Assembly: GCF_029633865.1 (NCBI RefSeq)
Contig: NC_079216.1
Location: 64,084,107-64,148,106, forward strand
DNA: 64,000 bases
Direction of reading: 5' to 3'
Source of the DNA: Lampris incognitus
Taxonomy: Eukaryota > Chordata > Actinopteri > Lampriformes > Lampridae
Within the stretch, counting starts at the first letter, position 1. Each line of letters opens with the position of its first letter. Under the pieces are notes generated by a model. It had not been told where the DNA came from. It worked only from the letters and a program-made list of their open reading frames with translations, and searched no databases. Shown piece by piece: positions 21,190 through 59,900 of the stretch. The position numbers were made by a program, and so were the translations under genes.

Positions 21190-24100
21190 TATGATGTCTT
21201 CTTAAAACAAATGTCAGTATCTCGACACCGTTCAGAATAAGACAGACCACTTCATTAGTGTTAAGGAACCCTTAGTGTGGTGTCCTCGCCCCGTCGCCAC
21301 ATTTTTCTATCACTTAGAATAAAAACAGTTTTTTTTTGACTGCCCTTCATCGTACGACTTCTTCAGATGGATATCTTCTGCAGTGGCAAGGATAAAGCAC
21401 AACCCTTTGTGGTCTCAGACAACTCGATTTCCACGCAGCTTAGGTCATTTTTTTATATAGAAAAAAAAAGAAGAAGCTGAAACTGAACCTGGCTATAAAA
21501 TACATTTGACACACATCACACATACCAGTTACATCTAAGATCTGCCACCACTTGGCTTTTGGCTCTTGCCAGATTCAAGCTCTGGCCAGTACAGTTGCTG
21601 CACCCATGCCTGACATGTTGTCCCGTGGACATGCAGACATGAGGAGGAACCAGGGATGGGGAGATAGAGAGGAAGTTATCACAGAACAAAGATAAAAAAG
21701 TGGCAAGTGAGGAGTAGCTGAAGGGAGCAAAGATTAGAGCGAAGTAAAGTCCCTCCTGTCGTGGACTCTGTTCAACAGGCAAATGCTTTATCTGTGCTGT
21801 CCATAGTGAGCATTTAGGAACTTGCTGTCCCAGTGTGCACAACCGAGGCCAAGGTCTACGTCTATATGGCGTGAACAATATGATAAATGTGTACATGTTG
21901 CTGGCAGGTCCCGCAGGTCTAACTCAACTGGGGACTGGGATTTCATTTTATGGCATTTCAGATCTTCGAAGTTAGTTAATAAGTCAGTAAGGTGGAACCG
22001 TTTACACCTGCAGGCAATGCTGTGTCTGGGGACAGACAAGTTTCAACAGAGGAGAGGCGAAGTTGAGATGGAGCGAGGGTACAAAGAGAGCAGGGCAGCA
22101 ATAAACGAAACAAGTCACTGAAGTAGGTAGGTGTCCTGAAGCGGCCACAGCCTCCCACCTAAACCTCCCACTCAAAAAGTCACACCCCTCCTGTTATTCC
22201 AAGGAATTAAGAGCGCCGGATTGTCTTCAAATGGCCAAATGGGTGTAAGCCTATCCTCCTCTTTGTGCGGAGACCAAAAACACAACATTCACACATCTAT
22301 AAATCCACGCGCTCACACACAAACATGCACAAACACTCACCTTCACAATACTGAGTTTGAGCTCTGCAGTATTATTGTCCAGGGTTCTGTGTCTGTGTGC
22401 AGCCTGCCGATAATCTGCACAGTCTATAGACTGCCCCGAGTCGCACCAGATAGTAGTACTGTTAGATCCTACAGTGTACCACAGCTGTATTTCACCAGCG
22501 GCTCCCCCGTTCCTCCAAGACAGACTAACATGTGAGCAGGACAGCAGATATACACCGCTGCTCTCCAGCAGTCTCTGGATAACATGTGAGGCAGCATGCT
22601 CCTGTGAGCATGCGTGTGTGATCGCTCACCTGGCACGAAGAAATGGGCTGCACCTCCCTCGCTCTTTCCCCCTCTAGGTGTTTCTCTGCTTCCAACCGCT
22701 GCCGCTGCTGTTATTACAACTCTGCGGTTCCGGTCCTCTCGGGTCAGTGTCGTGCAGCAATCCTCCGGCTGTCTCTAGAACATTTTTGTGCATCAAGACA
22801 GTTGTGAACGGTCTGAGCTAGATGTCCCGCATACCCTCACCTGCAAGAATGCCCTTGGAATGCCGGGGAGCCCCCCACAAAGGCCCCATTCACTGGAGGG
22901 ACAGGAGAGGAGGGGCTAATACGGGTAATGGATAGAAGGGGGGGGGGAGGAGCTTGGAGAGACACACACACACACACAGACAGAGAGAGAGAGAGAGCGA
23001 GAGAGAGAGAGAGACAGACAGAGCGAGAGAGAGAGACAGAGAAAGAGAGACTTCAATTTCTTGCTTTTTTTTAAATATCAGCTAAGGATGGGAACAACGT
23101 GACTCGGGCAAACGAACTGTTTCCTACTTTCACAATTTGCTCACATCTTTGTAGCTGATGTTAAACTAATGAATTCTCGCTTGCATGTAAATAAAACAAC
23201 AGCAAACAACAACATAACAAAACAAAAAAAAACACAAGTGTGACAGACAGACACACTCTGGAGGGGGGAATTATTTGGGCTTTCCCTCTTGTTCTGCCAA
23301 ACACCACAGGGGGGCAGCAGCAGAGCGAGAGCGACACCAGAGTAGATGATTTGGCCACCTCCCTCTTTAAGTTAACTTGTAGTGAGGTGTTTTAATGTTG
23401 TGTCCCTGATCTCGTGTTCATAGCCAGCGATGACAAAGTCTGAACTCAGAAACTGATTTAGAGCCGTGTGCGTCGTTATGTCTGGACAGAGGCAAAGTGC
23501 AGTGACCACGGGATTCAGCGAAGGGACATAGCAGCATCTCCATGTCAATTCTGCCCTCTGTGATAAGGACAACGAAAAGACGCCTAAACCATGACCTCAA
23601 GAGTTCACAAGAAAAACATGTAGAAAAAAACGTATTATTTTATTGTTATTTTTCTTCATGAACAAAAAAGTATTTTATATATCAAAACGCTAAATATAAA
23701 TCGTATATCTACAAGCGTAACTGGGTCGATGCTATGTGTGTTGTACAAAGAGCTTCCGTGTCCCTCTGTCTACAGGGCAGCGGTGCTCAACATGAGGGAC
23801 TAGCAGGGGACAGGGGCTGCTGGGACGGTACTATGAGCCAAACAGAACAAAAAAACAACACAGTGAAATGAACAGAAATGGTAAAAACAATGAGTCTCAA
23901 TGTTATTTTCTTCAGGTATGGCAAAGAGAGTTCCGGGACTTGGTGCCGGTGCTCTGAAATTGTCCACAACTCTCTTTATCCGGCTCGAAACTTCACCACA
24001 ATTTTATAGGACTTTCCTGTCAGAAAGAAGGATCCCATATTAGAAGTCCGTGTTGCACCTCCTCGGTAACTGCCATGATGGATAAAACGTGGGCGTAGGT

Positions 24101-24337
24101 CATATGGATGGTCTCTTAATGTTTTTACGCATGCTCAATAATCCAGGTAAGAAAATCGAAGAAGGAAAGTTGGATCGGTTCATCTCGACCAGATGAACTG
24201 ATCCAACTTTCCTTCTTTGATGGTCTCTTAACATACTCCAAAGATAAGAAACATAAGGGAAGGAGTGAGGCCTCAGGCAAAAAGAAGGGTGAGGCTCATC
24301 CATATACCCCTCCTCCTCCTCCTTGTGCCTCCTTCCT
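21190..24337. other. Spacer between ceramide synthase and anoctamin genes
   Basis: It should hold the 5' UTR exon and promoter of the ceramide synthase gene, but I could not place them. It includes simple CA/GA tracts (about 22,960-23,060), a short inverted repeat at about 24,130-24,230 (a GAAGGAAAGTTGGATC arm and its complement) and no recognisable protein. Confidence 0.45.
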
Positions 24338-24343
24338 TTTATT
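24338..24343 (-). terminator. Candidate polyadenylation signal of ano2
   Basis: TTTATT on plus is AATAAA on minus, 20 nt past the ano2 stop codon. This is unusually close; a later signal (for example near 23,640) may be the main one. Confidence 0.35.
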
Positions 24344-24363
24344 TCCATCACCTCACCATGTCC

Positions 24364-49038
<24,675 letters not shown>

Positions 49039-49289
49039 TGCTGTGGTGACAGGCATAAATTCTGTTCAGTTCCATCCCTCTGTTCAAAAAAAAAAAAAAA
49101 GCAAAGGGGGGAGTTCAGTATCCAAGCGTGCACATCACGAGCTTGGCTTGCTGTTTGGATTGGGTACTTGTTTGAGCACTGTTGGGCAGACTCCCTTTTT
49201 TGTTTGTGTCATCAGAAAGCAGGGTTTTCTGCAGAAGAGCACCCTTGCAGTAACAGTGACTTGTTCTTGGCCAACATAACATATTAACA

Positions 49290-49555
49290 GAGGGACCAGA
49301 CGCCTCAAAAGACAGTTTTTTACCCCCCGGGCGGTCAGAATAATGATCAGTAGGCGTCTTACATAACTTCAGTGATTTATTATTTGTTTTTGGGGGGGAT
49401 TTTGATTATTTTTTTGTGTTATTATTTATTATTTCCTTAATATATAGTTTTAAGGGCTGAGGGAGCCAGGGCATGTGCATTTCATTGCATTTGAAGACAC
49501 ATTGTACTTTTTATATGCATATGCAAATAAAGTGAAACTTGAACTTGAAACCACG
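49290..49555 (+). repeat. LINE 3'-tail-like repeat
   Basis: The sequence GGCATGTGCATTTCATTGCA...AATAAAGTGAAACTTGAACTTGAA has the look of a fish LINE 3' end with a short terminal repeat. It is upstream of the ano2 coding start. Confidence 0.55.
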
Positions 49556-50876
49556 CTACCCATCGAAATATACTGTTTTTAAAAAGGCCAACAGTGTGCT
49601 TACTGTAAGGGGGCTTTTAGAGTGAATTTGCATCCAAACGTCATGTAAGCAGCGTGTAATCATGTCTGTTTTAGACTGATAAAACGAATCTAGAAGTCCC
49701 AAATAAGAGTTGTCTCGTGTTTTGTCGCTCTAGGCTGCACACTTCAGTGCACGCCATTATGCTCACGCTGCAGCTGAACCTCCGTCGAGGGGGTCAAGCT
49801 TTACACTGGACATCATCTTCTGACAAGAAGAAGAGCGTTTGAACGGTTACGTCTAAGACGAGAGCTGCACACGCCAACCGTCCCCAACCTGGGCTCTAAC
49901 CGCCGCAGGGCTTCCTCCCCTCTGTTCCTGTTGATACATCCTTCTGGCTGAAGAATCATCATCATCATCCGAATACTTTATAGAACTATCAATAGTGATT
50001 GGTATATGTCCAAATTATCTTTGTAAGAGAAGATAAAGAATGAAAACTACTGGTTTAAAACACACCCATTTGTTCAACCACCTTCGATCATTGTACGTTC
50101 TTGGGTTTACGAACTCGACACCATGCGGCTGTAATGTCCAACCGTGACACTGGAAAGGTTTGCTTCCTCCCGGGCTGCTCTTCTGGTCCTCTCAGATCTA
50201 CGTTCGAAAGAGGCATTAGCAGAAAGTTAGGAGACATTTCATGTCATGAAAAAAAAAAAGAAAAGAAAAGTGAAAACATGGCAATAGCACCGCAGCTAAC
50301 CTGATAGGACCGCTAATCGTCCACTTCAGCTCGCTTGCAATGAGCCGTAGGCGGTGGAAGGGCCATTAAACATGCATTTACAGACTAACACGGAAAGTGG
50401 TCTACACCCCCCCGCACACCTCAAATATAATCCCAGTGGACCTCGTGTTAGCAAACGAGTACTAAACTGGAAATCCCGCACGGCAGTTTGAGTTCAGGAG
50501 ATCAGGCAAGCTTAATTTCCATGATTGAGATAGTGTTGAAATGAGTCATGTCTACTCCAGGATGAATAAACTGCAAATATGTTTGCCTCGTTAGCACTAG
50601 CAGTAGCCTTGTATTGCCTGAGAAACACACAGGTTGGAAACTGCTGTGGCCGTGGGCTCAAGTTTCTGCAGTTTTCCTCTGAACTTCTGCTCTTAGATTG
50701 CCACAGTGGAGATTTCTGAATTGGACGTAGACTACTGGACTCGGTCCAACCCGTCAGTATGAAGCTGGATGCAAATGGAAGACTTTTTTTTCAGCTTGAA
50801 GAGCATAAAAAGCAACGCCGCCTGCAGACAGAGGTTGCCTGGTTTTACTTTAACACCCAAATATACTACTCAGCAC

Positions 50877-50966
<90 letters not shown>

Positions 50967-52986
50967 GTAAAAGAAATTCAAACACAAACACATAAGCAAA
51001 TAGACTGTGTCAAATTCATCCCCTGCCTATTGAAACCTGTATTTTCCCACAGACCTTCTCTAACATCTTTGCATTCGTGCCTTCTAGGGAGGTTTACAAG
51101 CTGGTACCAAATGTGTTGCCGTCGATAATATTTCATGTTATTTTGTCCGAAGCGTTTTACTTTATAAACGATTCCGGTTCCCGAGAGCTCATGGTTGTAA
51201 ACGTAAGTGTAATTATAATACATTTTATCGATTAAAAAAGTAGACGGGTGACAGTGGCCTTTGTGAGCATACACTGCCAATGCTTATAATAAATTAAAGT
51301 TGGTTTTTTTTTCTAATATCTTACTTCATATGAACCAATCTTGTGCGGAAATTTAATTTCTCCCACTGAAAACCAGCAAAAGGATGAACCGAGTTGCACG
51401 AATTGATTTGCGCTGACAGAAATGGATGATTGAGTTTATATCGGTTATTTACCATCAGTAACTTGATGCAACATTTTAGCAGCATTAACTTCATCTGTGC
51501 AGTAGACTGCTGAGCAGGAAGGCCTTGGCTGTACGGTGAACTTTTTTTGGGGGGGGGGGGGTTTGCAGAGGAAGAAAGGCACGGTGTAAACAAACGAGTG
51601 CGCTCCCTAAAGCAGTGGGCTCTCAACAAGACTTACTGGGACCAGCAGTGCTGCTGGTTTCCCGGCCAGCGGTTCGCCGCCTGACAGAACAGTAAACAGG
51701 CAGCAGCCCACTGAGGGTCCCGAGGACCAGAGATCAGAGCAGTGATACTCTACCATGCATGCACACCTTTAACCGGACAGGGGAGGACGTGTCAGCGAGG
51801 TCCGCTGGTGCGGTGCTGGGTTAGAAAAACAGATCTGGATCCACATAGGCCTCCACGGCACATGACTGGTGTTTCCAAACAAATACCTCGGTTTTGTTTT
51901 TGTTTTTTATAAAAATGGTAAGTCATCTAAGAAATTATTCAGAATTCCCATTTTTGAAATTAAAACCAATCTTAACATTCGTTTTGCTTCGATAAATTTG
52001 ACGACCGTAATGGTAAATACTTTGCACAGCGTGGGTGGTTCTTATCTGGCACCCGGCCATGGCTCCCTGTGTACTGGAGCAGGCGTTCCTTCCTGTGCCA
52101 GGAAGGGGGGAGGAGGGGGGGGGGGACCAGAACCAGCATATGAAGACTGAAGATAATTCTCAAGTCATAGGCATTGTACTTAATTCCAGTTTAAATGTGA
52201 CTATGGTAACGGTGATACGGATTTTACATTATGAAACTGATTGACGAGAAAAAAAATTACATTTAAAATTCTCGGCTAATCAACATTTGTTTGGTACATC
52301 GTCGACTGCATCGTCCCCTTGAGGCAAAGTTGCAGTTTGTGCTATTGGGCCATACAAATAAAATTGACTGGTGGTCTTCCAGGTCTCAGTCCAGTGCCGG
52401 CTAGACCTCCGTTTGTAAAGCGCTCTGCAGCTAGAAAAGCGCTATATAATATGCAGCTTGACTGATTGATTGACTGGCATCACTGGTGGAAGGGGGCCAG
52501 CCACGTGGGCATGGGCGAGGAAGGATGTCGGGTGGGTCTTTCAACCGACCCCCCAAAAAAAACAGGCCCAGGACAGTTAGCATAAGAACAATCAGCCCAC
52601 ACTAAATCAAAAGTCTTAGCATGCTATATAGTATAATAATAATGATAATAATAATAATTATTATTATAAAGTATGCTATATAACTGCAACCATAGTAGGT
52701 CAGAAACCAGCGTGCATACAGGATCCAGTGTTCAGAATGAAAAGGTCCAGTTTTGTTTTCTGTTTTTTTTTGGGGGGGGGGGGGCTTTGCGGTGCAGACA
52801 TACAGACGATGTTCACTGGATTGAAAGCAGGCGGGATGAGGCGTGTGTAAGTGGACGGCTGGTGCTAAAAAAAATTTGGGGGGGGGGGGGGCACAATTTA
52901 CCTTGGCGCAGCCCACCTGACAGCTGCTTTAGTGTCCACACAGTCACAGAGTTACTAGGAAGGACAATGTAGCCGATAGAGTTTTA
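49556..52986. other. Upstream ano2 intron, mostly unassigned
   Basis: It contains the long (GT)n tract at 50,880-50,964, poly-G tracts near 51,545, 52,110 and 52,780-52,890, and an ATT/AAT tract near 52,630. No coding exon was recognised on either strand. Confidence 0.5.
50880..50964. repeat. (GT)n microsatellite
   Basis: About 84 bp of uninterrupted GT. Confidence 0.98.
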
Positions 52987-53510
52987 TCAGGGTCGGTAGA
53001 CGGTGGATGATTGACAGTCGAGACGAGGCATCGTGGTGGGTGTGAACATGATTGACAGCCACGAGAATTGCCCAATCACATTAGAGCAAAAAACATTAAA
53101 ACGATGCCAATTCACTGCCAATAAAAGTGGGCGTGTCTGGGGCGGCACAGAACTGCGCCCCCTGGAAAATCTGAACAAACCAATCAGACAGCAGCCTCAG
53201 GTCACCTGCTCGCCACAAGTTTGAGGGCTTACATGAGGTATGGTTTGGCCGGCGCCCCTCACCCAGGAAGTATATGTATTCAGACCGGAAGTATAGGTAT
53301 TCAGACAGGAAGTATATGTATTCAGACAGGAAGCACCCAAATACCGTTTGAACCAATATTTAATGGCTGCTGACAGGCGCTCACAGACCGGAAACGCTTT
53401 TATGTCATCATTATTTGCATCATACCACTAAATTATATTTAACATGTTTAATTAGCTTTTCATCTCTTGATAGTTGAAGGGGGCGGCGCCCCGTACTGGC
53501 CAGCCGGCCC
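52987..53510. mobile_element. Diverged inverted copy of the 17,041 hAT-like element
   Basis: Shared blocks in the opposite orientation include GGGTGTGAACATGATTGACA, CCACGAGAATTG and GGCTTACATGAGGTATGG. The GTATTCAGAC(A/C)GGAAGTATA unit is repeated three times here and twice at 17,230-17,275. Ends are degraded. Confidence 0.8.
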
Positions 53511-53879
53511 AGCACACTATACTATATTGCAGCCGCAGTAGGCCAACAACCAGCGGGCCTACAGGGTCCAATGTTCAGAACGGAGAGGTTCGGTTCTGGG
53601 GCCGGAGGAAAAAGACCGGGCGGGTGGGCTAAAGAGTGTGCGAGTGGGTGAAATTACAGACGACGAGTCCATCCCGTCCAAGCGGGCCCTGGAAATAGAC
53701 GGTGTCTCATGGCCACGCGGCGTGAAGGTTAAACTCATTTACAGCTGAGCGCCGTCCCACGAGCGCTCGCTGAGGGGCAGAGGGCAAACGGGGGGGAAAG
53801 GGAAAGGATCTAATATTGTCTCAGCAGATTACATATCCCTAATTATAACAGCTGCCCGCTTTTGTCTAATGCCATCAAC

Positions 53880-54560
53880 CCACCCGCTGAAAAGCAAACG
53901 CACGCGCGCGCGCGCGCGCGAATCACATAGCCGCACGCGCCTTTCTTGGTCAGAAACGCAAGATTAGCCTAATCAAAGGGGACTTCAGCACGAGACTCGC
54001 TACACGAAAAGGGCGCGTTGCCGTGTAAGGCAGAACGCGGCCAGAACGCGGCAGAACGCGGCCGGAACACGGCCGGGTTCGAGCGCGTCCGCGCCGGGGC
54101 GGCAGAGGCGCAAGCCCCCCCCCCCCGCGCGGGCGCGTGTCTTTAACAGGAGAAATACCCACGAGCGCAACAGTTGGACGGTCGACCCGCCTCCGGTCCG
54201 CATCAAAGCCGCCCCCCCGACCCTCCGGACCCCCCCGGCGTCGTTCGGGTTTGCGACGCGCAACTTTCAACCAAACTAGAAGGCTGGTAGAAGCGGGACG
54301 CGACAGGGCCGCACTCACCTGTTCCGGCTCATCTCCAGGCAACGGACGGCAAAACGCGCTCGAGGCGCACGGGCGCTCTTGAGATGGTGGACAATCCGCT
54401 CGCGCTCCCGCTGGCCTATACAGCTTAACGCGCGCGCGGGGCGCGGGGGCGGGGAGGGAGAGAGAGAGAGGGGGGGGGGGGCTAATTCCCTGACCGCCGT
54501 CCCGGCGTGGGGGCGGAGGTGTAGAGGCGTGCTGCCTCTTATCGATGCGTGCGAACGGGC
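53880..54560 (-). promoter_or_regulatory. CpG-rich block, likely ano2 promoter and 5' UTR exon
   Basis: Dense CG dinucleotides, including a (CG)n run at about 53,900-53,920. On the minus strand a perfect donor CAG|GTGAGT ends a putative exon at 54,319. An acceptor (CACCACAG|CA) lies two bases before the ano2 ATG at 49,038, so the two could join as a 5' UTR intron. This block lies between the VWF 3' end and the ano2 body, where an ano2 promoter should be. Confidence 0.55.
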
Positions 54561-54765
54561 GTAAGTGGATAGACGAGAGGTGGCGCTGGCGGGGGGAAGG
54601 AGGGGGGAGTCAAAACTGGACCTCCTCGTAGTGCCGTATGAGAGACCCCCCCCACCCACCCCCCCACACCGGGCTCATTACATCCACCTCAAGGGTAAAC
54701 ATGCGCAAATCCCAAGCATAGGAGCAACACAACAGGAGGGCGTGAAGAGGAGGTTTTTTTGCATG

Positions 54766-54771
54766 TTTATT
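54766..54771 (-). terminator. Polyadenylation signal of vwf
   Basis: TTTATT on plus reads AATAAA on minus about 100 nt after the vwf stop codon (54,873-54,875). It implies a very short 3' UTR. Confidence 0.7.
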
Positions 54772-54872
54772 TTTGCATGAGTACATATTTTCTATTTGGA
54801 TATACTCCCCCTCCCTCTCTCCCCCCTCTCCCTCCCCTCTCTCTCCCTCTCTCCCCCCCCCTCTCTCTCCCT

Positions 54873-55643
54873 CTAGGTGCAGTGTTTGGACAAGCAGTCA
54901 CACGCAGTGACGGACAGGACGGTGTGGTGGGTGCGGGTGCCGTTGGTGCACAGGATCGGGACGTGGAGAGGCTCCGTCTCCACCGCGGCGCAGCACACAC
55001 ACTTCTGCTCCACGCTGCCGCTCTCCAGGGAGTACATGGACTTGCTGCTACACCTCCCCTGGAAGACACGGCGATACAGAGGGATCAGGGTGGGGGCGGG
55101 GGGTGGGGGGGCGGGGGACAACATTACGTTTTCATTGAGCATTCTAGGCTAATCCTGCCGGACAACACGTATTAATAACCACCCATCCACCCATCCATCC
55201 ATCCATCCATCCATCCATCCATCCATCATCCATCCATCCACCCACCCATCCATCCATCCATCCATCCATCCATCCGAACCGCTTATCCTGCTCTCAGGGT
55301 CGCGGGGATGCTGGGGCCAATCCCAGAAGTCACTGGGCGGCAGGCGGGGAGAGACACCCCGGACAGGCCATCACACACACACACACACACACACACCTAG
55401 GGACAATTCAGTACGGCTGATCCACCTGACCTACTTGTCTTTGGACTGTGGGAGGAAACCGGAGCCCCCGGAGGAAACTCATGCAGACACGGGGAGAACA
55501 AGCAAACTCCACACAGAGGACGACCCGGGACGACCCCCAAGGCTGGACTACCCCGGGGCTCGAACCCAGGACCTTCTTGCTGTGAGGAGACCGGGCTAAC
55601 CGCTGCACCACTGTGCCGCCCGTATTAATAACCTTATCCTTAA

Positions 55644-55713
<70 letters not shown>

Positions 55714-56874
55714 ATGTGCGTGTGTGTGTGTGTGTGGTCCCCTCACCTCGCAATACTGCAGTTCTATCTGGTGTTCTGATTGGCAGTCATCCACTTTGAT
55801 GTAGTTGAGCATTCCCGCCGTCTTGATGCACTCCGGCTCCGTACCTTCACACAGACACATGCGTCCTCTTAGCAGAAATAAAACCAGAGCGAGCACAGAG
55901 TCCATACGTACCAAGCGCGGGCAACACACTACTCACACATCTCACAGCAGCTGGTACCCATCTGGCTGACCTTCCCCTGGGAACAGAAAGAAGTGGAGGA
56001 ATGACGTGAAATAACACTTCGTTGAAGGTGTAGGAGTTCGGGTGCGAACGCAACATAAGAAGGAAGAGGGGGTGTGTCGCTGTCGTACCCCCTTGTCCAG
56101 GCAGGCTTGACGGTCGAAGGGAGGGCAGATGGTCACTTTAGTCTGCAGCACCAGATCTCCTTTATCGTTCGTGCTACAAGTATAGCGGCTGCATCCGTCG
56201 ACGTCGGTGGTGTTCACCTACGAGAGAGATGTGTGTGTGATGTGCTGTATGATAACATGCATACATCCACCCATTATCCAAACCGCTTATCCCGCCCTCT
56301 GGGTCGCGGCGATGCTGGAGCCTATCCCAGCAGTCATTGGGCGGCAGGCGGGGAGACACCCTGGACAGGCCGCCGGGCCATCACAGACTCCACACAGAGG
56401 ACAATCCGGGACGAACCCCAAGGCTGGACTACCCCGGGGCTCGAAGCCAGGACCTTCTTGCTGTGAGGCGACCACACTAACCACTGCACCGCCGTGCCGC
56501 CTAAACATATAGAGGTTCTTGTAACTGAAGCCTTCATACTGGAAAAAAGAAGAAGAGTAATTTGGTAGTGAAGACAAAATAATGTATGTTCTGGCTTCCG
56601 CTCATTCACTGCTGAAGCCACCTGGGGGCCTCACAATCAGGAAACGAACTCGTTAGCGGGGAAAAAATAAAAAATAATCTATTCCCTGATGTTTTACTGA
56701 TCTCCAAAAGAGAGACCTGTGCTTTATTTTGGTCCCCTCAAAGTGCATGCTCAGCTCCAGAGCTGTGGGAAGGATTCAGTAGCTTGCTCAAAAACACTCC
56801 AGCAGCAGGGCTTCCCGAATCAAAACACCACCCCTCTGCCCGAGTAGTACGTTCAATCAGAAATATCAAATCAG

Positions 56875-56944
<70 letters not shown>

Positions 56945-59900
56945 TGCTGTTTGCATGTGACAGCTTGCCAGGGTACGTCAGGTAGCCATAATGTTTTGTT
57001 CGTCTGGTTTTGTGTGTGCGTGCGCCCGTGTGCGAGGGCTGTTTGTGTAGCGGCTACCTGCAGATGGGTAATGCGTCCGTTTGGCCTTTGCAGGATGCAG
57101 GCTGTGGGAACACAGCGACCACAGCAAGCGTCTGGCTCCTGCTCCAGGCTGTAGCCCTGAAACATCAAGGTCAGCAGTGCACTTCAGTTAACATACAAGA
57201 GCACACAAAAACCATAGCAATTTTGTGAAAGTCAAAGGCAGCTTAAATCCAATTACCTCACTAGAACGGTCTACGGTCAAAATCATAGAGATTCTCATGA
57301 TACGCAGGGTGAGGATGTGGTGAGAGGATGAGCAAAGTTTTGAATGACGAAAGATGGTGACAATTTCATGATTAATATAATGGTATGGATAATGACAAGG
57401 AAAACTATGATGATGATGATGATGATGATGATGATATAGGTGATGGTGATGATGGAGGTTACCTCAGGGCAGACGGGACATCTGATTTTCCTGCAAGCTA
57501 GTCTGTATTTCCTCACAGCCCCATTCTCCACCGAGCACTCACAGTGTGTACACACATCCAGCATCAACCTCTCCCCCGCCTGCAAACGCACACACACACA
57601 CACACACACACACAAATGAAGTAGTTTCACAAGAAATATACTGTATACATTCAGTAGATTAACAGATTAATAGACAAATTGGAGAGGTGTTGTATCAGAG
57701 GGGTGGTGCAGAATTGGCTGAGAAGCTATTTACGTAACAGGCAGCAGTTTGTAATGATAGGTGAATATGAATCGTCATGCATGGATATTACTTGTGGTGT
57801 GCCCCAGGGGTCGGTTTTAGGTCCAAAGCTGTTCATTCTGTACTTAAATTATATATGCAAGATATCAAAAATAGTGAAATTTGTTCTATTTGCTGATGAC
57901 ACAAATATGTTTTGTTCTGGTGAGAATTTACAGCAGCTTTTGGAAGTGACCACAATAGACATGGAAAAATTAAAACAGTTGTTTGACGAAAACAAATTAT
58001 CCTTAATTCTGGACAAAGCAAAGTTTATGTTGATTGGAAATCACTTAATAAATACAAAAGTAAAAGTAGGGATAGACAGTGTCCAACTAGGAAGAATATA
58101 TGAAAATAAATGTCTAGGTGTGATACCAGACCACAAAATCTGCCGGAAACCTCACATAATATATTGTGCAAGCAAAGCTGGCAGGGAGCATTGCATCATG
58201 GGAAAAGCATATTCTGGATCATAAATCACTGTACACTCTGTACCGTTCATTTATTTTACCATATCTGATCTACTGTGAGTAGGTATGGGGTAACACCTAC
58301 AACACCAACCCACAACCATTATGTATACAACAAAAAAGAGCCATAAGGATAGTTAATAATGTAGGATATGGTGAACACACCAACAAGCTATTTCTAAAGT
58401 CAAGTGCCTTGAAGTTCAGGGATTTAGCAGAATTTAACGCAACACAAATAATGTTCAAAGCAACAAACAATCTACTACCGAGTAATACACAAAAAATATT
58501 CTCAGATAGAGAAGGGGGAATATGATCTGAGAGGGAAATTGAACTTCAAGAAATTGTATGTTGGTACGACTCTGAAGAGCATGGGCATTTCAATCTGTGG
58601 GGTAAAATTGTGTAACAGTCTCAGCATGGAACTCAAGCAAAGTACAAATATTACACAGTTCAAGAAGAAGTACCAAGGACTGACTATCAAGAGATAGAGG
58701 GATGAAGAAGAGTTGTGTTAACTAAGTTTTATCTATCTGTAAACATTTCTTATTACTTTTGTTTTTCTTTCTAAGACTCCAAGTGGATATTTGGGTTGCA
58801 CATAACATTGAGATCTGTTTATTCTTGGTACATGACATTAGGAGGTGTTTTTCTTTTTCTTTATTTTCTGTTTTTCTTTTCTTTCTCTCATGTTTTTCCC
58901 CCTTTTACTCCTATTGTTCACAGTAGTTGAGTTTGTATTGTGCAGCACAACTTGCATTGAATGTGAACTACACAGCACAGTGGGAGTTGAGGTTGAAATG
59001 TATAGTAGCTGAATTAAGTTAAGAGTAGGTGAGAAGGGGCAGGAAAAAATAAGTGTATCCTTCCTCCCACTCCTTTTCCAACGTGTAACAAATAATCCGA
59101 CGCACACGGAGATTTGTTCGCCGAGTTTGACGTGTGGATTTGTTGATCACTTCAGATTATTGGCAATGGTTTATCTGTATGTTATATCCTAATCATTTAC
59201 ATATTCGAAATAAATCACCGTTCATTCATTCATTCATTCATAGCGTGGTTCTACTGAGACTGGTGTGCAGGATCACTTACTCCTATCACAGTGTGGTTGA
59301 GCACACAGGCATCCATAGGAGCTGTGGAGAGAATAGCATAAACAAGATTAGGGATAATGCCATTACCATACATTAAACACAATATAAAACCTTAGGCTCC
59401 AAGGGGCTTTACCCTCTTATGTTGGCTTTAGAGCACAGGCACGAAGCTAACACTACAGAGCCCTCTGCTGGCTAGAGGTTGAAGCTGCACCGTGGTACGT
59501 GCAAGTCTGATTGATGAATTTCTGCAGAAGAGGGCTTCTCTTTTCACTCCATCACACAAGGTGAAGAAGTAAAGAATCCTCAGCTCTGTGGTTTTCCTCC
59601 TCAAGAATCCCCTACATATCACCCACTTTGTGTTGTGTGCGTGTGTGTGTGTGTATGTTTGTGTTTACCACAGCTGCAGTGGGGACAGCAGTCCAACATG
59701 TCGCAGCGTAGCTCGGTTCCCAGGGGGCAGGCGGGGTTGTCCATCGGTGGGCAGCTGACGTTAGACGAAGCAATGAGCACCTCATCATTTGCCCTTACAC
59801 ACTTGTGGGAAACACATTTATCTCCTGGAGACTGCCACACCTCACCCACCTAAAGGTGGACAGGGTCGGAGGCATAGAGAGAACAGGAAGTAAGGCAGTT

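Noticed and set aside
54315-54659. 114-codon minus-strand frame ending MSRNR at a good donor site
   Set aside because: Joining it to the ano2 exon at 48,484 gives the wrong frame. The first coding exon at 48,910-49,038 fits in phase, so this is treated as possible 5' UTR only.
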